Of a stretch of 37,759 bases of DNA, positions 31,192 to 37,666 are shown piece by piece; within the stretch, counting starts at the first letter, position 1, and each line of letters opens with the position of its first letter. Origin of the DNA: a virus; the IMG/VR virus record IMGVR_UViG_3300036407_000010, positions 1-37,759 of that record. One strand, 5' to 3'. Both the position numbers and the translations under genes were made by a program. The notes beneath the pieces were generated by a model. It saw only the letters and a list, made by a program, of their open reading frames with translations. It had not been told where the DNA came from and made no database searches.

Positions 31192-31639
31192 CTTTTTTAT
31201 CGTAGTCTCTATTCTTCCAGCGATTCCAAAGTTTATAGGCTGCGTCACGGCTATATTCCGTTTCTTCTATGTCGTAATAAGCCAAGAAATCTTTTGATGC
31301 ATTAAAAGGCCTGATACCGTAATGCTGAGCGGACAGGATCCACCCGATGAGATCTTCCTTAAATACTTTGTCCAAGAAATAATTGATGGTAACGAGTTTT
31401 GTAATTTTTGGCGATCGCAGAATCATGTCCTGGCTGAGTATCACACTTATTGTCTCTGAGTACTCGATATGCTTATCAATGAAATCTTTTTTTCTTCCGT
31501 CGATAATGATACTCATGAACTGCTTACCGAGTAGCGTGTCCTCTTCAACTTTGTATGGACCTTTGTTTCCTTGATAGAATTTTTTCGCCAGATACTTTTT
31601 TAAATAAGCAGATACCGGCACTTTAAATTGATTCTGCAC
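31121..31639 (-). CDS. Hypothetical early-region protein
   Basis: This 172-residue basic protein begins with a GTG start, MQNQFKVPVSAYLKKYLAKKF. The start is chosen because AGGGAAAGG is about 7 bases upstream; a TTG at 31684 would give 187 residues. It includes MSIIIDGRKKDFIDKHIEYSETISVILSQDMI and a C-terminal helical domain (AYKLWNRWKNRDYDKK). The basic character suggests nucleic-acid contact, but no fold is recognised. The final codons overlap the TGACTTA repeats. Confidence 0.55.
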   Translation of the reverse strand: MQNQFKVPVSAYLKKYLAKKFYQGNKGPYKVEEDTLLGKQFMSIIIDGRKKDFIDKHIEYSETISVILSQDMILRSPKITKLVTINYFLDKVFKEDLIGWILSAQHYGIRPFNASKDFLAYYDIEETEYSRDAAYKLWNRWKNRDYDKKVSQPRTKIKSAVSVGIASCAISA

Positions 31640-31758
31640 AAAACAGCCTTTCCCTCCGTGGCGCTTAAAAGTTAGTGGACACAAGTTTATCCATTCCCTT
31701 TATAGAATACCTTGCATTCCAACGGGTTTGTTTACGGCTGTAAGGATTTTATAAAAAT

Positions 31759-31772
31759 TGAACTTAAGTTCA
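31759..31772. promoter_or_regulatory. 14-bp palindrome TGAACTTAAGTTCA
   Basis: This perfect palindrome lies in the 170-base gap upstream of the minus-strand gene at 31121-31639. It looks like an operator for a dimeric regulator. No clear -7 box was seen beside it. Confidence 0.45.
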
Positions 31773-31809
31773 TTACTCCGGCCGCTTGTATTTATTCATG
31801 CTAAGAATT

Positions 31810-32055
31810 CTACAAGTATTGTTTGATGAGCACGTTCATCACACCTACACTTACATCATCAATTCTACACGATATTATTTGGCTCTCAATGTAAGTAAGT
31901 GTAATGCGAGGTTCACCAAGATCAAAAATTCGCCTCATTGTCTTCATGTGCCTGGCGTTGCGGTGGTCAAGACCTAGGGGAGTTGCATGGGCAGCAAGAC
32001 AGCAAATGATTTGAAAAGGACTAAGATCTTTCCATTCTTTTGTGATCTCTGTCAT
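31810..32055 (-). CDS. Hypothetical early protein
   Basis: This 81-residue protein starts MTEITKEWKDLSPFQIICCLAAHATP. It has a helical region with CC and a HMKTMRRIFDLGEPRITLTYIESQII segment. It is the last gene of the early cluster read from 35.7 kb. No family is recognised. Confidence 0.55.
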   Translation of the reverse strand: MTEITKEWKDLSPFQIICCLAAHATPLGLDHRNARHMKTMRRIFDLGEPRITLTYIESQIISCRIDDVSVGVMNVLIKQYL

Positions 32056-32073
32056 AACAGTTGAGCTTATTTT

Positions 32074-32364
32074 TTATTTTGGTTCTACAAAGTATTGCTG
32101 GACGAGCGCTTTTTTACCGTTCCTATCCGAGCTCATGCAGGCGATGATCAGTTTATCTTTCGGGCAAGTCTTGACAAGTTGAACTACCAGGTGAATTCGC
32201 TCATCACACAAATCCTTGTAAAGAGACCATAAAAATTTTCCTTTTAATTCATATTCACGCAACCTACTGAGCGTCTCGTAATGATTGTCTCTTACAAGCT
32301 CTACCAAGAAAGTTGCGGCGCCAATATTGCCATCCGCCAAATGTATTACATCTTGAATATTCAT
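32074..32364 (-). CDS. Hypothetical early protein, 96 aa
   Basis: This protein is mostly helical: MNIQDVIHLADGNIGAATFLVELVRDNHYETLSRLREYELKGKFLWSLYKDLCDERIHLVVQLVKTC, then a short beta-like tail ending YFVEPK. It overlaps the preceding 32361-32630 gene by 4 bases. It could contact another protein through its helices; nothing more can be said. Confidence 0.6.
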   Translation of the reverse strand: MNIQDVIHLADGNIGAATFLVELVRDNHYETLSRLREYELKGKFLWSLYKDLCDERIHLVVQLVKTCPKDKLIIACMSSDRNGKKALVQQYFVEPK

Positions 32365-32630
32365 AATTTGGCAAGTTCTTCAAGCACCCTATCTTTCATT
32401 TGGTGACGGACAATCTGGTTATATGTAACTGTAATGGAGTCCGCAAAAACAAGATCCGCATCACCGCAACCGTAGTCGATATCCGGATATCCAACTTTGT
32501 TAAGCTTGGCTTCTACAACATCTATCGGCATTAGTCCTTGGAGCTTCTCTTTTATCTTGTCCATTCTTTTGCTCCAGTTATCATCTGCTTCAAATGATAC
32601 AATTATTTTAAGGTTCTGAAACATATGCAT
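32361..32630 (-). CDS. Small early protein, paralogue of 34403-34615
   Basis: This 89-residue protein shares the block PIDVVEAKLNKVGYPDIDYG with the protein at 34403-34615 (PLDIVDAKLHRNGYPDIPYG). It also shares the following (D)L...A(D/Y)..T(V/L).Y. The N-terminus reads MFQNLKIIVSFEADDN and the C-terminus has an extra helix RHQMKDRVLEELAKL. The start overlaps the upstream stop as TAATG. Unknown function; the pair is a recent or preserved duplication. Confidence 0.6.
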   Translation of the reverse strand: MHMFQNLKIIVSFEADDNWSKRMDKIKEKLQGLMPIDVVEAKLNKVGYPDIDYGCGDADLVFADSITVTYNQIVRHQMKDRVLEELAKL

Positions 32631-32857
32631 TAGTCCCAGTGTAAGGAAATGATTACGTACCTAATACCGATGTAGGTCACATTCCAAGCATTCGTTCCAA
32701 ACAGATCGGGCTTCTTTGCAGCAAGTTTTGTATAGAACTCGTCTGGTGCAACATCTGAATACTCATTCAGTATAGCCGCGAAGTGCGATAATCTTTCGCC
32801 ATCGTACAGCGAAATCTTCTTCGCTTTTGCCAATGTTATTTCATAATAATCACTCAT
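32630..32857 (-). CDS. Hypothetical early protein, 75 aa
   Basis: This protein starts MSDYYEITLAKAKKISLYDGERLSHFAAILNEY and ends NVTYIGIRYVIISLHWD. The N-terminal half is helical and the C-terminal strand hydrophobic. It overlaps both neighbours by 1-4 bases, so it is translated as part of a tight operon. No family is recognised. Confidence 0.6.
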   Translation of the reverse strand: MSDYYEITLAKAKKISLYDGERLSHFAAILNEYSDVAPDEFYTKLAAKKPDLFGTNAWNVTYIGIRYVIISLHWD

Positions 32858-33594
32858 GATATGGTTGATGTTTTGCCATTGAGATGTACTTGTGCTTTAT
32901 TGATTGGGTTCTCGGCGCAGTGGCCCTTGTGGGCATTCAAAGCGCGCGGATTTGGTTGAACCACTTTACAATGAGGGCAGGTCAGCTCGCGCTGAAACTC
33001 GTCTACCTTTGATCGAAGTTGATTCACTTCTCGTTCACGCTCCCTCAGCGCTGATTGAAATTCATTCAGTCTTGATTCACGTTGATCCAGTGTTGACCGA
33101 AGTTGATCCACTTCTGATTGAACCTGGGCGAAAGCTGATTCAGTTTGGACCAACTTTGATGGAATGTCGATCTGCGCTTTCCTTTCAGCCCATTTTGCGT
33201 AAAACAATTCGGCATAAATCCAGTTGATCGTGGCCACCAGAATCCCTACAAACCAGCGCATGGCTATTACCAGTCCGGTTTGGTCAGTGTCAAAAGCCTG
33301 GATAAAGAAAAGCACTATGATGCCGCTGGCAAGTGCCATTACTACAGGTATACCTTTCCAGATATATTCCTTGTTACAGGTTGTAATAAGCACTGTGAGC
33401 TCCCAGGCCAGGGCTATTACCCAAGTAGCAATCTGCTTCTCCCAGGCGGACATTGAGGAAGGAAAGACTTCTATAAACAACGTATGGCTGAAGAAAATCA
33501 TACCGGCAATAACCATAAGCAAGACGAAGATCACAGCGCCAAGGCTTGTTATTGCCTTTGCAACCTGGTCAAAAAAGTGGGTGGTTAGGTTCAT
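32854..33594 (-). CDS. Four-TM protein with coiled coil and zinc-finger tail
   Basis: This 246-residue protein starts MNLTTHFFDQVAKAI. It has four hydrophobic helices (about residues 17-37, 55-73, 82-101, 108-129), then a long coiled coil (~146-203). The end reads CPHC-x12-HKGHC (Cys206, Cys209, His222, His225/Cys226), a likely zinc-binding finger of C2H2 or C2HC type. It thus joins membrane, coiled coil and a possible nucleic-acid-binding unit. A start at 33621 would add 9 residues and overlap the previous gene by 16 bases. Function unknown; tethering of phage DNA or a regulator to the membrane would fit the layout. Confidence 0.7.
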   Translation of the reverse strand: MNLTTHFFDQVAKAITSLGAVIFVLLMVIAGMIFFSHTLFIEVFPSSMSAWEKQIATWVIALAWELTVLITTCNKEYIWKGIPVVMALASGIIVLFFIQAFDTDQTGLVIAMRWFVGILVATINWIYAELFYAKWAERKAQIDIPSKLVQTESAFAQVQSEVDQLRSTLDQRESRLNEFQSALREREREVNQLRSKVDEFQRELTCPHCKVVQPNPRALNAHKGHCAENPINKAQVHLNGKTSTIS

Positions 33595-33605
33595 CGTTCT
33601 AAGGT

Positions 33606-33902
33606 TTAAAGTTTCGTACATAAAAATCCTTGGGCACGGTAGAACGACATTGCTTCATGGTCATACTTTCCCAACCATTGCTCCGGCTCTATGGCAATGC
33701 TGTCAATCGTCCGGGAGTACTTGTTCACGCACATTGTAAAAAAGATAACGCGTAATCCGTCATCTGATTCCTTGTCGAAGTAATATACTTCAACGCTTGT
33801 CCAGTCGATTGTCTGGCTTGCTTTATTTAGCTCAGCAACCTGCTCTGGCTTCGCTTTAGGAAGTAGTTTCTTCCTTGTCTTGTTCTTCGTTTTAGATTTC
33901 AT
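33606..33902 (-). CDS. Small basic early protein
   Basis: This 98-residue protein starts MKSKTKNKTRKKLLPKAKPEQVAELNKA; the N-terminus is very basic. The rest includes WTSVEVYYFDKESDDGLRVIFFTM and EPEQWLGKYDHEAMSFYRAQGF, beta-rich in pattern. The ATG at 33902 is preferred, since a start at 33944 would overlap the neighbouring gene by over 30 bases. It could bind nucleic acid through its tail. Not recognised. Confidence 0.55.
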   Translation of the reverse strand: MKSKTKNKTRKKLLPKAKPEQVAELNKASQTIDWTSVEVYYFDKESDDGLRVIFFTMCVNKYSRTIDSIAIEPEQWLGKYDHEAMSFYRAQGFLCTKL

Positions 33903-33912
33903 GAGCCCCGTC

Positions 33913-34254
33913 TTAGTTAAGTAATGATTTTGAATAAGGATCAAGCACGAAAATGATATTCTGCCGGGTGTGACTGCGCTGAACTTTCTGCAGTAGTCTC
34001 ACAAGCATGTAGCAATGGTACCGGTTAAAGCTAAGGCGTGTTGTTCTCCGGCCATTGCGAAGCATAGTATTAAGTCTCCTTTGAAGGAAGTCATGGTATT
34101 GCAACAATGAATAGTGATGATCAATATGCTGATTATTCAATATTCTGTAGTTACGGTCATCCAGCTTGCAACTCATCAAGTATTGTTCGATGGCGTTTTG
34201 TAGGTCAACCAAAGCTTGCGCTTCCAATTCCAGCCGAGTAACAATTTCTCTCAT
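33913..34254 (-). CDS. Hypothetical helical early protein
   Basis: This 113-residue protein is mostly helical and basic: MREIVTRLELEAQALVDLQNAIEQYLMSCK, then a HYSLLQYHDFLQRRLNTMLRNGRRTTRLSFNRYHCYMLVRLLQKVQRSHTRQN segment. The RNGRRTTRLSFNR stretch could bind nucleic acid. It is in the early operon. No family is recognised. Confidence 0.55.
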   Translation of the reverse strand: MREIVTRLELEAQALVDLQNAIEQYLMSCKLDDRNYRILNNQHIDHHYSLLQYHDFLQRRLNTMLRNGRRTTRLSFNRYHCYMLVRLLQKVQRSHTRQNIIFVLDPYSKSLLN

Positions 34255-34268
34255 GACACTACCATTTT

Positions 34269-34388
34269 TTAATTCTCGCTAATTGTGAAAATATGAATCT
34301 CAACTTCAGCGATATGCCTAAACACTGTACCCCATACGTACACCGGCATAACCTTGACCGATGAAAGAAATGTAAATGTTGATGTCAT
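34269..34388 (-). CDS. Short early ORF, 39 aa
   Basis: This 39-residue frame fills the gap between two early genes on the same strand. It starts MTSTFTFLSSVKVMPVYVWG and ends EIHIFTISEN. It has no strong ribosome site, but the spacing to both neighbours (14 bases on each side) is what a real small gene in a tight operon would have. Unknown function. Confidence 0.45.
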   Translation of the reverse strand: MTSTFTFLSSVKVMPVYVWGTVFRHIAEVEIHIFTISEN

Positions 34389-34402
34389 AACAAAGGTTTG
34401 TT

Positions 34403-34615
34403 TTAGTTAATGATCTGGTATACCAATGTTAAAGCATATGCGCCTTGTAGATCATGAGGACCGTTGCCATATGGTATATCTGGATATCCATTCCTGTGAA
34501 GCTTGGCATCAACTATATCAAGAGGCAACATAGAAGAAATAGTAATCTTGATTTTTTCGCGTCTTACTTCAACAGGCTCATCTTCATTAAAGCTTATAAT
34601 AGTGATGGTAGTCAT
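34403..34615 (-). CDS. Small early protein, paralogue of 32361-32630
   Basis: This 70-residue protein starts MTTITIISFNEDEPVEVRREKIK and contains MLPLDIVDAKLHRNGYPDIPYG, which matches the block in 32361-32630. It lacks the C-terminal helix of its paralogue. It follows the 34619-35101 gene by 3 bases. Function unknown. Confidence 0.6.
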   Translation of the reverse strand: MTTITIISFNEDEPVEVRREKIKITISSMLPLDIVDAKLHRNGYPDIPYGNGPHDLQGAYALTLVYQIIN

Positions 34616-34618
34616 GGG

Positions 34619-35101
34619 TTAAAGGGGTTTTAATTGCGATTCTTTTCTTAACGAGGGCAAAAATTGCCGCACAGGATTTTGTTGAATTCGAATTTCAATT
34701 TCACCATTCTCGACTTCACACAATCCTATTGCATACTTTTCCGCGTCTGTTATAAACCAGGTATCTTTCCTTGGAATAATTTGTTCAAGTGCCTTTTGCA
34801 GAACTTCAATTTTTCTATCCAGAGGCCGCAGAAGCGTTTTGAACTTAATGTCAACTTCAATCTTTTTTATGCTGGCAGCTTCATACTCTAAATGATATTT
34901 TCGCCACTCCGACATTGTATAAACTTCCTGTTCGGGAGGAAAATCGAGTTGCGGATAGTCAGCCATTATCGCGTTACGATCTTCCAATACCGTGAAAAGC
35001 TGATGCACAATCTCTTCAAAACTTGATTTGTTTTCTTCCGCTTTTTCTTCGAAAGTTGCCATATAGCTCAAAACATTAGACACCTGGTTGAAGCGTTGCA
35101 T
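34619..35101 (-). CDS. Hypothetical coiled-coil early protein
   Basis: This 160-residue protein is charged and helical. It starts MQRFNQVSNVLSYMATFEEKAEE and contains IKKIEVDIKFKTLLRPLDRKIEVLQKALEQIIPRK. It ends in a beta-like GEIEIRIQQNPVRQFLPSL tail. An internal ATG at 35062 (MATFEEKAEEN) is an alternative start. It follows the 35108-35740 gene by 6 bases. Not recognised. Confidence 0.6.
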   Translation of the reverse strand: MQRFNQVSNVLSYMATFEEKAEENKSSFEEIVHQLFTVLEDRNAIMADYPQLDFPPEQEVYTMSEWRKYHLEYEAASIKKIEVDIKFKTLLRPLDRKIEVLQKALEQIIPRKDTWFITDAEKYAIGLCEVENGEIEIRIQQNPVRQFLPSLRKESQLKPL

Positions 35102-35107
35102 ACGCTA

Positions 35108-35740
35108 TTAATTAGGTCTGATCTGGATGGTCCTGCTACCATTGGGAAAATACTTGTTGATGTATTCTCGCATAAAGTGGTCGATTTGCTCAATGGTATA
35201 CTTCCCTTCTGCCCTGAGTTTAACGGCGAAGAACTGCACATCTTCCCTTGACAAGAACCTTGGCTTGCTGTAATCCAGCGGATCCAGCTTTTCAGCCCTT
35301 GTGGTAATGTATAAGGCGCTACGTATTGCTGTAGGCGTTGAGTTGCTTCTCATCATGCTGTAGAACCTTACCATGAACGAGGTCAGCCGTTTGTCTGCCA
35401 TGAACTTTGATGATGACCATTGCGGAGCGTAATAGTCCAGGGTAAAAACGTGCTCATATTCCTTCGCACTATAGTTTACAATTCGGTAGTACTCCAGGTA
35501 GTTTGTCGGTGTGATTCGGGGATCCGTTGTGTTCTTGTCCAGGTATCCCGCTTCAAAGTCCCGTATGATCCAGTTGATCAATAATTCGATTTTATCCCGT
35601 CTCTCTTCCATCCCGATTTTTTTTGAGTAGCCTGTAAGCTCAATGCCGTTTTGAAGTCTTATAACTCGGAAGTAGGTGCTATTATGCTTGTCCCATTTTT
35701 TCTCGGCTCTTGACGGCTTTGTGATTGTATTGTCCTGCAT
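35108..35740 (-). CDS. Hypothetical early protein, 210 aa
   Basis: This basic protein starts MQDNTITKPSRAEKKWDKHNS and contains RLTSFMVRFYSMMRSNSTPTAIRSALYITTRAEKLDPL. The last part is SREDVQFFAVKLRAEGKYTIEQIDHFMREYINKYF. It is the first clear gene of the early operon, downstream of the 35741-36098 gap. It might be a replication or DNA-binding factor because of its place and charge, but no motif supports this directly. Confidence 0.6.
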   Translation of the reverse strand: MQDNTITKPSRAEKKWDKHNSTYFRVIRLQNGIELTGYSKKIGMEERRDKIELLINWIIRDFEAGYLDKNTTDPRITPTNYLEYYRIVNYSAKEYEHVFTLDYYAPQWSSSKFMADKRLTSFMVRFYSMMRSNSTPTAIRSALYITTRAEKLDPLDYSKPRFLSREDVQFFAVKLRAEGKYTIEQIDHFMREYINKYFPNGSRTIQIRPN

Positions 35741-36098
35741 AAGATTTAGGTTTTAGTGTTTTGTTCGATTGGTCTTTCTCGGTGCGGCGCATTTTCTCCT
35801 AACTGTTTATAGTTAACATTTAAGGTTAACCTAGAAAGACGCTATAGAAAACATGCTACAGTGAACATTTGTAAACAGCTTTTTTTAAGCAGTTTTTTCC
35901 CAAACAGTAAACTGCTAATGTTGTTAAAGCTTTGCGTTCACTTTTGGCAATACCGTCCCGTGAAGCTCTTTTTTTGAAGTGCCTCAAAATGAAAAAACGA
36001 TTCTCAGGGCTGTCGCGAACAGTCAAAAAAATCGAATAGCCATATCGTTGTTTGGAATTACGGAGCTCTTGTTGTCATAGGTTTCTTGATTTTTGATT
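35741..36098. promoter_or_regulatory. Early control gap with repeated motifs
   Basis: No long frame fills this 358-base gap. It contains direct GTTAAC repeats (35816 region, GTTAACATTTAAGGTTAAC) and CTGTTTA words in both orientations (around 35804 and 35876). The 3' end carries a 36-codon minus-strand frame (35792-35682, preceded by AGGAG), which overlaps the next gene in another frame and is uncertain. The early-operon promoter is most likely here. Confidence 0.5.
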
Positions 36099-36407
36099 TT
36101 AGGAATTGAACTTGTTTGCCTGAGCTTCTTTCTTCAGGCGCTCAAGCTCTTTGTTAGGTATGCGCCATCGGCCTCGATCCTTTGAGGGCTGATTGGCTTG
36201 TATCTTGCCCAGCTCACACAGTCTCCGAATGGTTCTGTCTGAGAGGTTTAATTCTTGCGCTACGTACTTTACAGACACATATCTTTTGCCTTCAGGCTTT
36301 AGCCCATCAACTTGGGTGCGCACAATCTGTAGCTCATAACGCGCTGCCTGTACGTCCAGCCTTAGCTGTTTTATTTCCTGAAGCAATATGTGTGTGATAT
36401 CACTCAT
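36099..36407 (-). CDS. HTH_17-like (excisionase/MerR-type) DNA-binding protein
   Basis: This 102-residue protein has a helical N-terminus (THILLQEIKQLRLDVQAARYELQIVRTQV). A winged-helix region of the excisionase/MerR-like HTH_17 type follows at about residues 43-93: VSVKYVAQELNLSDRTIRRLCELGKIQANQPSKDRGRWRIPNKELERL. Such proteins act as excisionases or regulators. It is between the early control gap and the right-end regulators, and divergent from them. It could control early genes or excision together with the integrase. Confidence 0.8.
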   Translation of the reverse strand: MSDITHILLQEIKQLRLDVQAARYELQIVRTQVDGLKPEGKRYVSVKYVAQELNLSDRTIRRLCELGKIQANQPSKDRGRWRIPNKELERLKKEAQANKFNS

Positions 36408-36462
36408 GCACTGCTATTGCAAAGGGTTGGGAACTTGGAGATTGGAATAGTGTGTAAAAGAA

Positions 36463-36490
36463 AAAACCCATGAACAAAGTCACGGGTTTT
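36463..36490 (-). terminator. Hairpin, possible terminator
   Basis: AAAACCCATGA (36463-36473) pairs, with one A-C mismatch, with TCACGGGTTTT (36480-36490). On the minus strand it ends in a T-run (TTTTTTCTTTT). No well-supported minus-strand gene precedes it, so it may end a small RNA or a weak 64-codon frame (36400-36594). Confidence 0.5.
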
Positions 36491-36647
36491 ATTGGTAGCC
36501 TTCCGAGCCGTCCAACTCTAGCTAAGCCAAATGTGAAACATTCAAACTTAACGATGCGAGTATCTTCTGTATGTAAGGTTCTTCTTGTCATCAATTAACA
36601 TTTAAATGCCTCATTGGTTGTTAGCTAGCAGTACGGGTTCGGAAGAT

Positions 36648-36773
36648 GCTTCAAAACAAACCAAAAATTGCTTTAAAAGCAAGTTAAATTTTATTTCTAA
36701 ACATTTGACAAAAGGTAATGAATTGATTTCCAATCAATTTAAAATTTAAACTTTGCGGCCGTGGATATACATA
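36648..36773 (+). promoter_or_regulatory. Regulator leader with two palindromes
   Basis: This copy is the leader of the tandem XRE genes. It contains TTGCTTT-A-AAAGCAA (36667-36681) and AATTGATT-TCC-AATCAATT (36721-36739), both perfect, plus ACATTTGACAAAAGG before them. Both palindromes are good operator candidates for the two regulators. The GTG start of the first regulator is at 36761. Confidence 0.65.
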
Positions 36774-37225
36774 TCGGCAAAGAGATTCACAAAATCTATA
36801 AGCAAAGAAGGTTTGGACAGGCGGAATTAGCCCAACTGATTAATACAAGCCCCCAAAATGTGCATGCGCTTTTCAAAAGAAAGTCTATTGACACTTCACA
36901 GTTACTGATCATAAGTAAAGCGCTGAATTTTGACTTCTTTTCTTTGTACTCTAAGGAGTTAACGCTGGAGAAAATTAATAGTGCTCAGGGTAGTCTTCTG
37001 GATGAATGCAAGAAAGAAAAACAGATATTAGAAGATAAATTTAAGCTGCAAACCGAGAATGCTACAAATCAACGTAAGTACATCGAGATGCTTGAAGATA
37101 AATTTAATTCGAATGATCAGTATAATAGGGGCATTATCGAAAAGAAAGATGAACTAATGAAGAAGTTGCAGGACTATACTGCAGCACTAGAAAAAAAATT
37201 AGAGAAGTACGAGAAGAAATCTTAA
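36761..37225 (+). CDS. XRE-type regulator with C-terminal coiled coil, first of tandem pair
   Basis: This 154-residue protein begins with GTG (MDIHIGKEIHKIYKQRRFGQ). Residues ~5-60 form an XRE/lambda-repressor-like helix-turn-helix (AELAQLINTSPQNVHALFKRKSIDTSQLLIISKALN). A charged coiled coil (~75-154) follows and probably mediates dimerisation. It is paralogous to the downstream gene; the HTH parts align without gaps. The GTG is supported by matching the ATG of the paralogue (MEIHIG). A phage repressor or lysis-lysogeny regulator is the simplest role. Confidence 0.8.
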   Translation: MDIHIGKEIHKIYKQRRFGQAELAQLINTSPQNVHALFKRKSIDTSQLLIISKALNFDFFSLYSKELTLEKINSAQGSLLDECKKEKQILEDKFKLQTENATNQRKYIEMLEDKFNSNDQYNRGIIEKKDELMKKLQDYTAALEKKLEKYEKKS

Positions 37226-37273
37226 GGTTTTTCTAAATTTCCATTCAGGAATAATTTTTTAACTTCCCCGATA

Positions 37274-37666
37274 ATGGAAATACATATTGGGAGAGAAATC
37301 AAGCGCGTTTTAAGGAACAAAGAGATTAAAGCTGCTCACATCGCAAAGGTTATTAGCACCACTCCCCAAAACGTTAACGCACTTTTTAAAAGGCCATCTA
37401 TTGATTCACATCAGTTGTTTATTATTAGCAAGGCTGTAGCCGTAGACCTTTTTATATTGTACTCGAGTAGGCTGCAAGCAGACAAAAACGAAGAAGTACA
37501 ACGTGACTTGCTACAAGAATGCAAGCAAGAGAAACATTCACTTGAAGATAAATTTCAAATGTTAAATGACATTATTTTTTATCAACGAAAGTATATTGAT
37601 GAACTTGAAAAAGAAAGAAATACGAGGGGTACTACTTCGAATCAACATTCTCCATTAGCAAAGTAA
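37274..37666 (+). CDS. XRE-type regulator with coiled coil, second of tandem pair
   Basis: This 130-residue protein starts MEIHIGREIKRVLRNKEIKAAHIAKVISTTPQNVNALFKRPSIDS and continues with SHQLFIISKAVAVDLFILYSS, the same fold as its neighbour. The coiled coil contains ECKQEKHSLEDKFQML and the KYIDELEKERNTRGTTS block, which appears inverted at 127-176. The end, NQHSPLAK, lies in the repeated DNA 37633-37759 and overlaps the convergent gene that is split at the left end of the window. Duplicate repressor-like genes can bind different operators. Confidence 0.8.
   Translation: MEIHIGREIKRVLRNKEIKAAHIAKVISTTPQNVNALFKRPSIDSHQLFIISKAVAVDLFILYSSRLQADKNEEVQRDLLQECKQEKHSLEDKFQMLNDIIFYQRKYIDELEKERNTRGTTSNQHSPLAK

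Noticed and set aside
35682-35792. A 36-codon minus-strand frame with an AGGAG site
   Set aside because: It overlaps the start of the 35108-35740 gene in another frame and has no protein-like pattern; kept only as a note in the intergenic entry.
36500-36545. Second tRNA-like attachment site (minus strand, ending near GGCTACCA)
   Set aside because: It does not fold into a T-arm and acceptor stem, and the integrase-linked site at 3746-3790 explains integration.
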